Source: Pterois miles
Taxonomy: Eukaryota > Chordata > Actinopteri > Perciformes > Scorpaenidae
DNA: 64,000 nucleotides
NCBI GenBank assembly: GCA_947000775.1
Contig: CAMQGK010000565.1
Location: forward strand, 4,736,001 to 4,800,000
Direction: 5' to 3'
In this document: positions 1 through 11,803 of the stretch, in pieces
How the letters are laid out: every line of letters starts with the position of its first letter
How positions within the stretch are numbered: the stretch's first letter is position 1
Position numbers and translations under genes: made by a program
The notes under the pieces: generated by a model
Database searches by the model: none
What the model was told of the DNA's origin: nothing
The model's input: only the letters and a program-made list of their open reading frames with translations

Positions 1-1850
1 GCTAAATTGATACCCATGGTCTCTAGGGAGCAGCAGCAGCAAGTAAACTGGAGTTTTAGAGCAGCAAAATTTGCTTGCAAAGCAGGCAATTGAATGGTAA
101 ACCAGTCCTGGTTTCAATAATTAATTATTGCCACCGATTCATCACAAGAAAATTCATCACAAAACTGACCTTGCAGAAGGTCAACAAATAATATTCAATA
201 CAATACAATAATCAACAAATAAAAATGCTGATACTGTTCCTAGACAAGCTATCTGGCTAACACCAACAGTTTATCATCAACGTAAACCTGATTTTTTTTT
301 TTTTTGCTATGTCGTATTATAGAAAAGTAGAAAATGAAAGATCATATTATGATGAATCCCAACTGTTGCTACTGCTGTGGATTGTTTGACTTTGAGTGCA
401 TCCAAACATGATGGGTTGCTTGAAGTAACAGACATATTCACTTGTTGTATAATGTAGATAAAAAAGATGAGCTAAAGATGGGGAATTTAAATGAGTGGAA
501 AAGGCTGAATGGTGTGTTCTTTTTAGTCTAAAAAATAATGTATGAGAAGAAGTGACAAAAGGCATGTCACTGGGCTTTTGTTTTGGTAATTTCATAGAAA
601 GGAATATAAACTGGCCAAAAAAACAGACATAATGCCACTGTTAAAATTCAGTCAGTGTGTTACCTTTGATAATAGTATTTCAGTTTAATTATACAAGCAG
701 CATCTCTTAGAAATGGACTAGCGTGAAACAGTTTTAGTTTAATAAATGCATAACGTTCTTGGGGAAGCAAATTTTTTATGCCGCAACAAGCTGCTCATTG
801 TGGCTGTGACAAATTCCAGTCATGGATGTCATGTTGGATCAAAGACATGATTATTTATAATGCATCTTGCACTGGTGTGTATTCATGTGTGCATTCTGAA
901 CTGAGCAACAACATAACCTGAACTGTTACAGTCGAGTGTTTTCCTGCATGACGGCATGCGATCACATCAGGGAGCTTGTCACAGCTGCAATATGCAGCCG
1001 TGTGTTGTAACCTGTGGTTGTACTCACTCGCTCCTCTCCCTTGGGTAACAGTGATGGACAGGTTGGATATGGGATGTCAGCAAAGTCACCAGATGTGAAC
1101 CGTTGTCATACATTTATCTGCACTTTGCAGTGTTACATGTATTTGCACTGCAGCAAAGGCAAGCATACTTGTAGCTTTGGGGAATAGTTGTATGTGTCCA
1201 TCATGTCCTTTTAGTGTACACGATGGACATGGGACAGCATCTTTTACTGTTTTACTGACCTGGTCACACAACAAACAAATGCTGGATTGCATATGACGTG
1301 TTTGATGTATGACTGATATGGATTCATGCACGCATGCTGTAAATGCAGAAGATGTGCGTTTGCAGTTCATGAGGTTCAGCATCAGCGTGCATTATCAAAC
1401 ACTTGGCTTGTGATAGACTTGCCATTGTGTAAGCACAGACAGCTGGCTGCAACACAAGCAGGATTGTTGTATGCGTGTTTTATGTGTACCTGGAGGATGA
1501 AGATTAGATTCCTGGCCGAGGCCTATATTTCTTTCTTGAGACTTTGTTTGACTTTGTTTGACAATGTAAACACAACTAAAAATGCTCTTTTAGCTTCTCT
1601 TTCTGCCACGGTGGTTCTGGTTTGTTAAGAGTCTGCTGTGACCTTACCTCGCATTCCCAACATTCAGCCGCTTAATTGCATCTTGCAGACACGTAGCATT
1701 AACTTATGACCAATGAACCGGCGGAATGAACTATAAACGCAACACTGATTATAACCTTTTAAGCCGTTATGGCATGTTGCTTATTTATATTTACACATCC
1801 AGTAGATGCAGAGCAACATTAAGCATCAAAGTCCAATATTAACTCTTATT
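1..1850. other. Non-coding, no recognised element
   Basis: I see no gene or named repeat here. It is AT-rich, with a poly-T run at 292-305, a small AATAC-type repeat near 200-212 and two tandem copies of ACTTTGTTTG at 1541-1560. Open frames on both strands are short and resemble nothing I recognise. Confidence 0.5.
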
Positions 1851-2341
1851 TGGGCTGTATAAAATATGGGCGTAATGACGTCACTCATAGGTTTCTGAAG
1901 AGCCGTAGAAGCTCAAAGTGGGCGGCTCTGGCCGTCGCCATCTAAGCAGTGATGCCTAACTCACGGCTCATCCAAAAATGAGCAAAAAGGTGGAACGGTG
2001 GTGGATCTGAGGCGGTGCAGTAGATCAGTCCACCCTCAATTATACATAATAATTATACACCCTCAATTATACATAAATTGAAGCCTTAGTGTAACTTAAA
2101 GAGTTATATAAAATTGTGTTGCTCATACAGTTGTTATGAAAATTAGATACAAAGACCAAAACCATTTTTTGTTCCAGGCTGTAAACATGTTTATTTCTGC
2201 TTTAAAGCTGGCCATTTTAACATGGGATCTATGGAGATTGACGTTTGGAGTCAGCTTCGAGTGACCATTAAAAGAACTGCAGTTTTTAGCACTGCCACAT
2301 TGGCTCTAGTTTTCAGTACTGCACGTTGCCGATTGGTCACC
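1851..2341. repeat. Dispersed repeat family B (MITE-like)
   Basis: The stretch begins with a GGGCGTAATGACGTCAC-like block and ends with an ACATTGGCTCTAGTTTTCAG-like block. Those blocks parallel the start and end of family A at 3757-4283 and 7770-8225, and I recall a similar repeat as common in percomorph genomes. A near-perfect 19-bp motif (CACCCTCAATTATACATAA) occurs twice at about 2031 and 2058. The class is unknown and no target duplication was found. Confidence 0.45.
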
Positions 2342-2510
2342 ACCAACTCCTGAGGGAAAAATCTGGCTGTTTAGCTGCTATATGCTCCACTATGTTCACC
2401 AGCTGGTTGTTAACTTTGTCTATGTGCTGTTCAGTTCTGGGCAGGTAGCACATAATGGGTGTTTTGGCCTGCTAATGAAAGCGTTGAGCATGAACCACAG
2501 TTATGTTGTT
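2342..2510 (-). repeat. Dispersed repeat family I, fragment
   Basis: Read on the minus strand, this contains GAACATAGTGGAGCAT and neighbouring sequence that recurs at about 6128-6150 in the plus-strand copy. It directly follows family B, so the two may be one composite element. Class unknown. Confidence 0.35.
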
Positions 2511-3756
2511 AAAAGGGTTAAACGACCGTAAAACATCCAGGAGAGCTGATCCGAGGGTCGGGTGGTAATTTTGACCTTGTTTCATATTCCACATATACAT
2601 ATTCGTCATTTTATTCATTATTAATATAAAAATATAATAGCTACTTTAAACAACATTGAATAGCTACAGTGAAGCCCAGAATAAAAATAATTAGGCATAT
2701 AAAGCAGAAAGAAAATTGCATGATTAGTTTGACTTGGAAATATCTGTAAAGAAAGAAATATCTGACCTGAAGATTTAGAAGAATGTGACTTCAAGCTTGT
2801 CCCATTAGTGCGCCTTTTCTTCAGCCCTGCTAATCTAATTGAGGCTTACATGTGCATGTGAACACCCTCGACTTCTGGAACTTGTGGCTTTACAACAGAG
2901 GGATCAATGACGTTACGCAGCAGGGCGTGTGTTTCGGTACTCCTTACATCTCTTCCCCTTTTTCCCTCTCTTTCCCTTTGACTCTGCTACCAGGCTTGCC
3001 TTTGTCTCTTTCTCAACCCTTCCTCCCTTCATCCCCTCTCCTTTCTTTCCCCGTCTCTTCTTGCCCCTGGCAAAGTCTTCCACTATTCGCCTTGCTCCAG
3101 TGCTGGCTTTATGCAGCCATGGTGTTAGGCAGGCTGGTCGAAGGCACAATTTAATTAGCAAGTCAGGCGATAAATTACCCCCGCAATTAAAAGGCAGCCC
3201 TCTTTTTTAGTTTATGCCTATAGGGAGGGCTCTCTAAACAAACCTCAGCTCTCTCAGTGCCGACACGACACCTCGCTGGTGAGTGTGGCCGAGCTCCCCT
3301 CCAGAATAATGAAAATACAGTTGTGAGTGGCCTTCTCCAAAGAGCCAAGCTCCATTTCCTCCTGTCTCTATAACAGACGAGCTTTATCTTCTGTTACAGA
3401 GCTCTGGCTTTGGCTGAAGACCAGGAAGCATCAGAGAGAACACAGAGTCGACTTCAATAGCCCACACACAAACACACAGAACAGACGTGTTTTGCAAAAG
3501 CAGTCCGCAGACCAAGCCGATCCGTCCTTGGTGTTTCACTTCCTGCTGATCAGAGAAGACTCTCAGAGGTGAGCGGTCCTTCACAGGCTTTTCATCTTTC
3601 AAATAGGCTCTTTGTGGGAACGACTGAGTGGATCTCAAATGATTGTTTCTGTTTGAATGCCTCTTTTGAAGTGAAATAGTAATGACGATGATTCATGTTT
3701 TAAGCACTTTTTTTTTTCAACCACGTAGTAACACAGGTATTTCCTGTGAATATGCG
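2511..3756. other. Unassigned, with a pyrimidine-rich tract at 2936-3067
   Basis: No recognised element. 2936-3067 is strongly pyrimidine-rich on the plus strand. A segment at about 3402-3569 is preceded by CTTCTGTTACAG and followed by GTGAGC, so it has the outline of an exon, but its reading frames match nothing I know. Such signals occur by chance at this density. Confidence 0.4.
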
Positions 3757-4283
3757 GTCCATAAATAGTCATGGATGTAATCACTTTGGCGTGATCCATT
3801 GCTTTGTGGACTGCTGCTTTAAAGCCTTAAGTCTGGCATTTTGGCTGTCATCGTCTGGGATTTTTGCAACCAGAAGTGAGGGTGGAGCTAATAACAAAAT
3901 TTTCAGGTGACTGAAATGTTACAATTAACTTTCATGAACAGACAAAAAGACGGTCAACTCCCAGTCCGGACAACGCTGTGGTAGCGACCTGTCAATCACA
4001 AGGTAGCCACACTTTAAAGCCCTGCTTTATGGTTTAATTGACCCATAATCTATTAAACAACTTTAAACTAGCAATTAAGACCATAAACTTGTGTTTACAA
4101 TGTTTACTGATGTAATAAATCAAGTGAGAAGTAGGGGCTCATTTTCTCATAGACTTCTATACAGTTTGATTTCTTTTTGCAACCAGAGGAGTCGCCTCCT
4201 GCTGGCTGTTAGAAAGAATGCAAGTTTAAGGCACTGCAGCATTGGCTTCATTTTTCAGAACTGGAGGTTGCCCACTGTGAATA
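3757..4283 (+). repeat. Dispersed repeat family A, copy 1
   Basis: This aligns over its length by eye with 7770-8225. Shared blocks include GTTTGTGGACTGC-type sequence near the start, CAACTCCCAG near the middle, TTTACAATGTTTACTGA-type sequence, and AGAAAGAATG...TTAAGGCACT...CATTGGCTTCA at the end. It is a dispersed, MITE-like repeat of unassigned class; I see no terminal inverted repeat or target duplication. Confidence 0.55.
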
Positions 4284-4438
4284 CTGCACTAATACGCCTG
4301 TTAAAGTACTTAAAGATAAGATATACTTTATTGTACATAGGATTAAAACTTGACATAAACTTCAGATGAGAGTGGAAGATATCTGTCATATCGGTCATCC
4401 CAAAACTGCCAGGTGGTCAAGTATCCAACAAATGATTA
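4284..4438. other. Short spacer, possible truncated LINE tail
   Basis: 4313-4335 reads AAAGATAAGATATACTTTATTG, which resembles the reverse complement of the (TATCT)n LINE tail seen at 5012-5037. Too short to assign firmly. Confidence 0.25.
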
Positions 4439-4804
4439 ATGTATTACTTATACAATGGAGTGTTGGTGAAACTCCTTCATTCATCAATCATATTTTATGA
4501 AGTGGTTTGCTGGGGCAGCAGCATCACAGCTGCAGACAGGAAGAGGCTGGATAAGATTACCAAGAGGGCCAGATCTGTCCTGGGATGCTCTCTGGACTCA
4601 GTGCAGGTGGTGGGAGAGAGGAGGATGATGGCTAAGCTGTCATCCATGATGGAGAAGGACTCCCACCCCATGAGAGACACCATCAGAGCTCTGGAGAGCT
4701 CCTTCAGTGACAGGCTGCTACACCCTAAGTGTACTAAGGAGCGTTACAGAAGGTCCTTCCTGCCTGCAGCTGTTAGACTCCACAACCAGCACTGCTCCCA
4801 GTAG
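4439..4804 (+). pseudogene. LINE reverse-transcriptase ORF, C-terminal fragment
   Basis: A 121-codon open frame. From about residue 21 it reads EVVCWGSSIT, then DRKRLDKITKRA, ERRMMAKL and finally RYRRSFLPAAVRLHN. This is the conserved tail that follows the reverse-transcriptase domain in many fish non-LTR retrotransposons of the CR1/L2 kind. The catalytic palm motifs and the endonuclease are missing, so this is a 5'-truncated copy, the usual outcome of incomplete reverse transcription. Residues 1-20 match nothing and are probably flanking sequence; the apparent start codon is therefore not the real one. The frame is intact to its stop, and the 3' UTR and tail at 4805-5037 belong to the same insertion. 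The clade is recalled, not searched, so it is tentative; that it is LINE-derived is fairly secure. Confidence 0.75.
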
Positions 4805-5037
4805 ACCACATACACTTTCACATTCACAACAAACTTATTTATTGATATAAAGGACATACTTCTGGCTTTACTTTTTCTATTATGTATATACTAATCTATT
4901 TATTTTATTGTATTAATACTGTTTTTAAATCTATGCTTCTTGTCTTTATTGCACTATTCACTTTGCTGCTGTAATGTGTGAATTTCCCCACTGTGGGACC
5001 AATAAAGGAATATCTTATCTTATCTTATCTTATTAAA
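4805..5037 (+). mobile_element. LINE 3' UTR and (TATCT)n tail
   Basis: Directly follows the LINE open frame. The end contains CCCCACTGTGGGACCAATAA, which holds a short CCCAC/GTGGG hairpin, and then TATCT repeats at about 5012-5037. The same ending appears reversed at 35013-35075 and in degraded form at 52814-52872. Repeated short tails are typical of CR1/L2-like LINEs. Confidence 0.7.
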
Positions 5038-5377
5038 CATACCTTTAAAGTAGCAATAATTCATATTTTATAATAATGATGTAGTGAAAGAAGTAGCAAC
5101 AAAACAAAACAAGTCATCTTGGCCATTTAACCTACGTATGATAGAAAAACGGAGAGCGATGTTAAGGAATTTGCTTCAGTTGGGAAAGTTTTAATTGTTC
5201 TTTCATGCCAGCTAGCATCTGCACACAACGGGAATATCTGCAAAGACAACAGCAGAAACAGGTGTGACTTAAATGTTAGCTATATGTTAGAACTTATTCA
5301 GCAAAGGCAAAAACTGTCAATGATCTACTGACAACCAGCAGGAACAGGACTCAACAGCATGACTCACGGACAAAAAA
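5038..5377. other. Unassigned spacer
   Basis: No gene, repeat or motif recognised in this 340-bp stretch. Confidence 0.4.
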
Positions 5378-5760
5378 GTTCAGGCAGCAGTGTTTACTAG
5401 GCAGAAACAAAAGAATATAGAAAGATAGGCAATGGTCTCAAAAAACACTGGCAGAGACTTCAGAAAAAGAACAGAACACTAGGAATAAACTGTGAAAATA
5501 ATCACTGACAGGCTCACTGAAATAATAATGATGAACTGACACAATGGGGAGCACACAGACTGGATACTGAAGGGAGGAAGGGTGATTAGGGACAGGTGAA
5601 GCTCATCAGGGAGGGGTAGGTAATCACAGGAGGGAAACACACAAGGAAGTATCTGAAAAGAGAGACAAAGGTGAGTATACCAGAATAAAACAGGAAATAA
5701 AGACTGGGAACTGAAAAAAACACAACTTAGACTCAGGTCTGGGATGTCAAAAAAAACCAC
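5378..5760 (-). repeat. Dispersed repeat family E, copy 1
   Basis: This shares blocks with 36048-36572 and 23392-24425: GAACTGACACA, ATGGGGAGCACACA, GGACAGGTG and AAATAAAACAGGAA. The AC-rich plus strand implies that a TTTTATTT-rich sense strand lies on the minus strand. I recall the family as a fish retroelement LTR or 3'-UTR-like sequence, but cannot prove the class. Confidence 0.45.
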
Positions 5761-5769
5761 CTCAAACGA

Positions 5770-6310
5770 GCATAAAAACTTTTTTGCATAGTTGAGGAAG
5801 TTTCATTGAATTTTACCGTTTCCATGCAGCTTTTCTAAAGCAGTACTTGCAAAACGTGCATCAAAATCTATGAAGGTAAACACAGCTAGTCACTCATAAT
5901 GATGAACCTACAGATTGTCATCACCTGAATCTGCAGCTCCTCGCAGCTTTGCTGAGTATTCTAGCTAGCTTTTCATTGTTTAGCTGTCTGGCATGAAACA
6001 CTGTTTTGGTTCACTTTCACCGCTCTCACAGTGTCATTTTTGGACACAGCTGTTTTTGCTAAAAATTCTCTACTGTACACGACCTGCTCCGCACCAAACA
6101 GCAGACAGACACATTAAGAGACCAGATGGTGGACATAGTGGAGCATTTAGAGTTGAAAGAGACCAAAATGAATCCTGGACTGACACTCATCAGGTGGCCA
6201 TGGATGATAATCTCACTAGAGTATGTACCTGCTGGGTGTGTAAATAATGTCATAATCATAATAATTTTACATATCAACTTATAAGGTGATGATATGACCT
6301 TGTTTCCCCA
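5770..6310 (+). repeat. Dispersed repeat family I, copy 1
   Basis: Contains a block starting TTAGCTGTCTGGCATGAAAC, a CACCAAACAGCAGACAGACA block, and GGACATAGTGGAGCATTTAG, which matches the minus strand at 2342-2510. It is likely a piece of a DNA transposon common in fish; class not determined. Confidence 0.4.
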
Positions 6311-7769
6311 AGTGGCTCAAAAAAAAAGTTATTGCGTGTTTAATTAAGATAATCATTCTTCCTCTGTAAACTACTCAACTAGATAAGGTTTGATTTTAGC
6401 ATGCCTTTAACAAACAAAAAAAGCCCAAGACGATCATGGGCTACATGCCACCAGCTGCGAAATGAGGTGAATCTGGCGATGAGTCATGTGGCTGCAGGTA
6501 ATTCAGGCTCTGTAATAACGACACAGAGAGACAGCAGAGATTACAGCTAAAAAGCTGGAGAGATGACAGGAGAGGAGTATAATTGGATATTGTGGATTTG
6601 GAAGAAACTAAGTCAGGATGACGTAGGTACCCACGCTGCTGTGCTACTACATTTCCATGGGAACAGCAGTGTTTTGTAATTGATTCTTGTTTTGAAGGTT
6701 TCAGCTTCTAGTAGCAAGCACTATAGTAGGTGTGCAAAATATGGATAATAAAGCCCAGAAACATGTGTCGTATTTCTGGAAAGACTGATAAAAGCAATGC
6801 TCAGTGAACATCAGGGCTTTGGCTTGGTGACTGATGATCCTGTGTGTTGAATGAAGGCCTGGAGGCTCCAGATCTGTCTCCTCACCTGTGGGCGACAGTT
6901 TTTTGAAACATCTCCCGATCGAGAGAATTTGCTTTACATGACATTTGCTGGCAATGTATAGCTGTAGTCATTATGATTTTGACTAAAATGGGCCGTTATG
7001 TCCAATATCATCGCCAAATGCACATTTTCTTCTGTGGCTCCAAGGAAATCATGCCAGACTTTTATCGCTGAACGATTAATGAGCGCGAGATACAAAGTCC
7101 AGATGTGATGGCTGCTCGACGAAACACACTAAAGAGACTGGCCTTTGTTCAACTGACTGGGAGAGCCGAGGGTAGCGGAGGGCGACTGGAAAAATGAGGC
7201 AGCCATTGCTAAATAAGTCTGGGTAATCCATCAGATGCCAAGCCTCATTATGGCTGTGGGTACAGCGTGAAAGAGAGCCCTTTATCTGGGCTTCCTGTTC
7301 TTATTAGTAGCACTCAAGCAAAGGATAGCAGCAGTCCCTCCTTTAGTACCCAACCCTCCCTCCCACCACCACCACCTCTGTGCTGGGGGGCCGCTGCTGA
7401 CACAGAGAAGCAAAGTCATTCTCTGGCCTGCATTCCCTGGCCAGGGCTGTAGACAGGCCTGCCAGGTTGTGAGGAGAAGTGTGTCTGTGTGTTGTCTTTG
7501 CATGCAAGTGTAGTGTGTATGTGTGCATACACACATATCCGGAGAGGCTCAATAGTCACTGTTGGAAACCTTTTGCCAGCTGCAGCACATCCTGCCCTTC
7601 ACTGACGGGAGCCAAATCCAAAATGGTTGGAGCTATTTTAAGCCTTCTCAACGTGGTAAAATTATTGCCATGCACTATTCAAATGGATGTGTTTTTTGGT
7701 TATTACATGCAATTCTGAACTTTATGGGGTTTGCAGTCTTGAGGGGACAGAAGTTTTGCCTCTTTTCCC
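6311..7769. other. Single-copy stretch, candidate regulatory sequence
   Basis: No repeat family found. 6420-7300 is compositionally mixed and includes TCGCTGAACGATTAATGAGC at about 7066, a TAAT-containing homeodomain-type core. 7350-7380 has short CCA/CCT runs. No coding exon recognised. Conservation cannot be judged from one sequence. Confidence 0.3.
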
Positions 7770-8225
7770 GTCATAGACTGTGTATAAGAAGTGGATGTAG
7801 TCACCGTGATGTCACCCGTTGGTTTGTGGACTGCCATTTTAAAGCCTTGAGTTTGACATTTTGGCTCCACCAGCTTGGTTATTTCAACTGTAAACACACT
7901 GTGAAAGTTGTAAGACCAAAATGCAGATAACTCCCAGGCTGGACAACACTGTGGGAACAAGCTGTCAGTCACAAAGTAGCTACGCTCTAAACCATACCCT
8001 GCTTTACTGTCTATCTGACTCTAAATAGGACCATAATTTACTAAATGAACATCATGCTTCATTGAAGACGACTTGAAACTTTGCGATTGAGACCATAGAC
8101 TCATATTTACAATATTTACTGAGGTAATAAGTCAAGTCTACAACCAACCAGAGGAGCCATCCCCTGCTGGCTATTAGAAAGAATGTAGGTTTAAGGCACT
8201 TCCACATTGGCTTCACTTTTTTCAG
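7770..8225 (+). repeat. Dispersed repeat family A, copy 2
   Basis: Second copy of the repeat at 3757-4283, in the same orientation. It starts CATAGACTGTGTATAAGAAG and ends near ACATTGGCTTCACTTTTTTC. Differences from copy 1 are many substitutions and indels, so both copies are old. Confidence 0.55.
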
Positions 8226-9061
8226 TCACCCACTAGTCTCCACGGAGGACCTTTGTGTTGAAAAAGCAAACTTGAACAAAGCTAGTAAGCCTACTCATCC
8301 ACCGCAGCTGACAAAACTGCTGAACATAACAAACTGAAGAGGAAATGTGCCAATCCAAGATGATAACCCACGTCAAACTGTATGAGAATGACACCCGGTG
8401 CAGCAGAACCTTCTGCCCAAATGACGGCCAGTCAATAAGGAAGTACACCAACAAATGTACGAGTGGCTACGTTAAAGATTACACCCAAGTGAAGGCCAAA
8501 CTATTACTGCTAAACCAACCATTACATTTAATCTCCTTTTCTAAGTAAGGCTACCAGAACACTGGTGGTGTTGCAACAGGTGCAATACTCGATGTGGCCA
8601 GCAGAGGGCAGTAGGTGACAATGGTGGTGGCTCGCACGTCACCATCAGGAGCTGTCCATGTGCGGGGCAGTGAGGGCTGTGCAACATCAAGGAATTCTGA
8701 AGCATGGCAGGTGGAGCGAATAATGCCCTGAAAGGGGGAAGAGAACAAAACGGTACAAAGACAGCAAATTAGCCCAAAGATGAGGAGCTTCAATTATCAC
8801 AGCCAGAGGCTAGCTGACAGTAGAACGGGAGCCGGATTGAACTTTTCAAAGACGAGGAGGCACAGTGTGAGGGTCATTAAAAAAGAGGGGCTGCCACTTG
8901 ACAGAATGAAAGGTCGCAAATAGGACTGGGCTCGTATGCATTGGATACCGAGGGTTCTTTTGGGGCATGCTTGAAGAGAGACAGACAGATGCCTCAGTGT
9001 GCATATACAAGCATAGCAGTCAGTCTTTTTACATCCCGCTACTGCCTCCACCCCTCACTTC
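8226..9061. other. Single-copy stretch
   Basis: No recognised repeat. It contains a CTCF-like site at 8595-8613 and, on the minus strand, a 58-codon frame (8551-8727) preceded by a good splice-acceptor-like TTCCCCCTTTCAG. That frame matches no family I know. Confidence 0.35.
8595..8613 (+). promoter_or_regulatory. CTCF-like binding motif
   Basis: TGGCCAGCAGAGGGCAGTA fits every position of the commonly quoted vertebrate CTCF consensus TGGCCASYAGRKGGCRSYR. CTCF is a zinc-finger insulator and loop-anchor protein conserved in fish. A perfect motif match is seen; occupancy is not known, and such motifs are also spread by repeats. Confidence 0.4.
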
Positions 9062-9088
9062 CTCTCTCTCTCCCTCTCTCTCTCTCTG
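9062..9088. repeat. (TC)n microsatellite
   Basis: Imperfect run of CT dinucleotides with one interruption. Confidence 0.85.
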
Positions 9089-9492
9089 GAGGCTCTTGTA
9101 TGGTGCTCTAATCAAGGTGGCGGCTTGGAGAGGAGTGTTTGGACGAGTTGCTATGTTCGGCTGTCCACCGATGCAGGAGCAGCAGCACCACCTTTCACCG
9201 CAAACGCAAATGAGCACTGCAGGCTATTTAATTATATGGATATACATAGGGTTTTGCGTGTGTGTGTGTGGGGGAGTTATATTTACATTCAAACTCTGCA
9301 AACACCCGTCACACACGTGCACTCTCGTCAATAAGGCTCCATAATATGCGAGTCAAAGGTTACCAAACAAGCTCACGGCTGAGCAAGCAGTGGCATCAAA
9401 CAGAGGAGAGCAGGAGGCAAATCAGTTGACTTTTTCCCCCCAGATGGAATGACTACTGACAGCAGCTCACAGCCACACTGTCAAACACATGC

Positions 9493-9494
<2 letters not shown>
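9089..9494. other. Unassigned spacer
   Basis: No recognised element apart from a short GTGTGTGTGTGTG run near 9258-9270. Confidence 0.4.

Positions 9495-9552
<58 letters not shown>
9495..9552. repeat. (AC)n microsatellite
   Basis: Twenty-nine uninterrupted AC units, directly upstream of repeat family G. Likely length-polymorphic. Confidence 0.97.
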
Positions 9553-9556
<4 letters not shown>

Positions 9557-9569
9557 TTCTGAGTTGTGC

Positions 9570-10060
9570 CAGTCTGTTCGCATTCCCAGGGCGTCAAATA
9601 CAGACCTTTTGTTGGGGCAGCCATTGATGTTAGATACCGACGCACAATGCACTTTTTAGCACGAGATGCATCCAGTACTCTACTTCAATGTGAATCCATC
9701 TGCGTCAATATTAAATATTAAACGCTCAGGGAAAGTGCGCTGGACTGTGGTAACGTAGATTTAAGAGCGAAAAGATAAACACCAGGCGGTTGGGAGTGAG
9801 GAAGCAAAGTTTTCATCCAGGAGACCATTGTTTGTGTTATAATGTTTGTTCGTGTCCTGTGTTCACCGTTTACAAATGTAGTAGTTTTAAGCACAACCAC
9901 GTTGTTTTTTCCGAAACCTAACTATAGTGGTTTTATTGCCTGAACCTAAGCAAATATTTTGCTTTACTTCCCAACATTAACCATGTGTTTATTGTGACCG
10001 AAAAGTGACGCCGAGGGGTCTGTCAAAGCGTCAGTATGTGGTGAGTTGCAATGAGAATGC
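9570..10060. mobile_element. Repeat family G, copy 1, with terminal inverted repeats
   Basis: The left end (CTGTTCGCATTCCCAGGGCG) and the reverse complement of the right end (GCATTCTCATTGCAACTCAC) are similar, and both continue into CAAATAC/CACATACTGACG-type sequence, so this looks like a non-autonomous DNA element. The interior has CCTAACTATAGTGGTTTTAT. It resembles 48345-48747 throughout. No clear target duplication seen. Confidence 0.5.
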
Positions 10061-11795
10061 GTCATGCACACATTTGCCATTGCTCACACACACTTACTAT
10101 CTAGTCCTTCAGCGTGCATGCAGCTAATTGGGACCTGATGAGGAAGTCCACTTCATCCAGAGAAACAATGAAGCAGGCAACAGAGGATATCGCCAGCCAA
10201 CACAAATGGAGTCACAGAATGGCCCTACAGATAAAAATCTCCACCAGCGCCGCCGAAACCCCACAGGAGCCTTTTTCTCCTGCGCCTTTTCTTCAGGTGC
10301 TGAACATGAAGGGGCCTAATTAAGGGTCGTTTCCCGGCGGGAGTCAGCTGTATTATTTGCCCAGTCTGATATGCAGCTGGGCTGCTGTTTTCCATTTCTT
10401 TCTGTGCCTCGGGCCTATGTGCTTGTCCTACTTCAGTCCACAAAGTGCTCTCAGTGTGGTAAAAGTGTACTGGCGAGCCTGGAGGACATGTGAGGACAGA
10501 GAGGGAGCCTCTCGCTTTCATGTATGACATTGGGAATATGTTTGAGTTTAGCCTTTTGGACTTTGGGAATTGATTTAATTAAAGTAGAATTGATTACATT
10601 AGCACAACAGTAGCTCATTATCAGTGCAGAGTCTTGATACTCTGGTCACAAATGTCAAGTTCATTGATGACTTAGTTGCTAGACTCCTTCAGAGCTACAA
10701 TGCCCTTAGCCCCTCACTGCAGCCACAAAATCAGTTCAAATGAGCTAATTAAATATTATTAGACACCACTGGAAGAAAGGCTTTGTTATCTTTGGGTGCG
10801 TAGCCCTCCACAGCCCAGGCAGTGATATCCAAGCAACCCTGAATTTATCCCCCCTATTCTCTCCACACTCGCCATTCTTCCAAACACAAAGCTAATATGC
10901 GGTGGGCCTGACAGTCACTACTGCGTGAGGAGGCATTTACATAAGCTTGTGTATACGGCCATTGTGATGATAATAGGCGTGTGATCTCCTGTGTCAGCGA
11001 ATGAGAAAAAACATCTCATCCATTCAAATAGATATGTCAGCCAAAGCATTAGCCTCCCCTATAATTGGCCACAGAGGTCACCCTGGCAGAGCAGAGAGGC
11101 GACATTTAATGTGGCGCAAGAATTTGTTGTGCTCATTCACCCCCCCCCCAAAAACGGTTGTGCACCCAGCTGAAATGTGACACCCTGCCCGCTTGGTACA
11201 AGTCGCGATTGCCCGTCCGAGGGTCGTGTTTCTGTGTGAGATTTCTTTAATGGTTTCCATTAATATGACTCACGTCTGCCATCCCTACAGAGACACGCAG
11301 TCCATCTCATTCTCAAATACATTATTTGTGCACTCTGTGGCAAAAGGCTGTGACTGTCAGTTCATAATATCACAAAGTAATCTAAGTGTTGTGGCTTTAT
11401 AAATGTCTTTTTTTTTGTCAGGAACTCATGTGGCCTATCCTCCTCCTAACACATATTTCTGGTCTCTGAAAGAGACAACAGGGAGACAGGAGGAGAACAG
11501 AACAAGAGCTGTAATTGACAGAAGTACAAAATGTACCAGAAACGTCAGCAACAACCCATATAACACTAACATTCTGCTGGTGCATATTGACAGCTATCAT
11601 AGCTTACTGCACTTTCGACATCAGTGCTCCCTTCTGTAGATCAGTCAGTGAAAGTAAAGCTTGAGCACTCAGCTCTGTACCTAAGCTGTACACTTCACAG
11701 ATAAAATCAAGATTTCGATTTTTCTGTTAAATGACATTTTACTATTCATAAGCACATTTCAAGGTAGTTAATGTGTTACCTCTTTACATTACATG
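10061..11795. other. Long single-copy stretch, candidate regulatory sequence
   Basis: No repeat family recognised over 1.7 kb, which is unusual for this window. Several AT-rich homeodomain-type cores occur, for example GATTTAATTAAAG near 10572, GAGCTAATTAAATATTATT near 10742, and GGCCTAATTAAGGG near 10314. A poly-C/poly-A boundary lies at about 11140-11154. No coding exon recognised. Confidence 0.35.
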
Positions 11796-11803
11796 TATAT
11801 TTA
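11796..11803. repeat. Left target-site duplication of the hAT MITE
   Basis: TATATTTA, repeated exactly at 12509-12516. Confidence 0.8.

Noticed and set aside
3402..3569. Exon-like block between CTTCTGTTACAG and GTGAGC
   Set aside because: Splice-like dinucleotides are frequent; no frame resembles a known protein. Kept only as a remark.
8551..8727. Minus-strand frame after a good splice-acceptor-like TTCCCCCTTTCAG
   Set aside because: 58 codons, ends in a stop, with no recognisable domain and no supporting donor or neighbouring exon. It could be real but cannot be supported from sequence alone.
9495..9552. CRISPR-like or other ordered array at dinucleotide tracts
   Set aside because: Simple (AC)n with no spacers; the window is a vertebrate genome.
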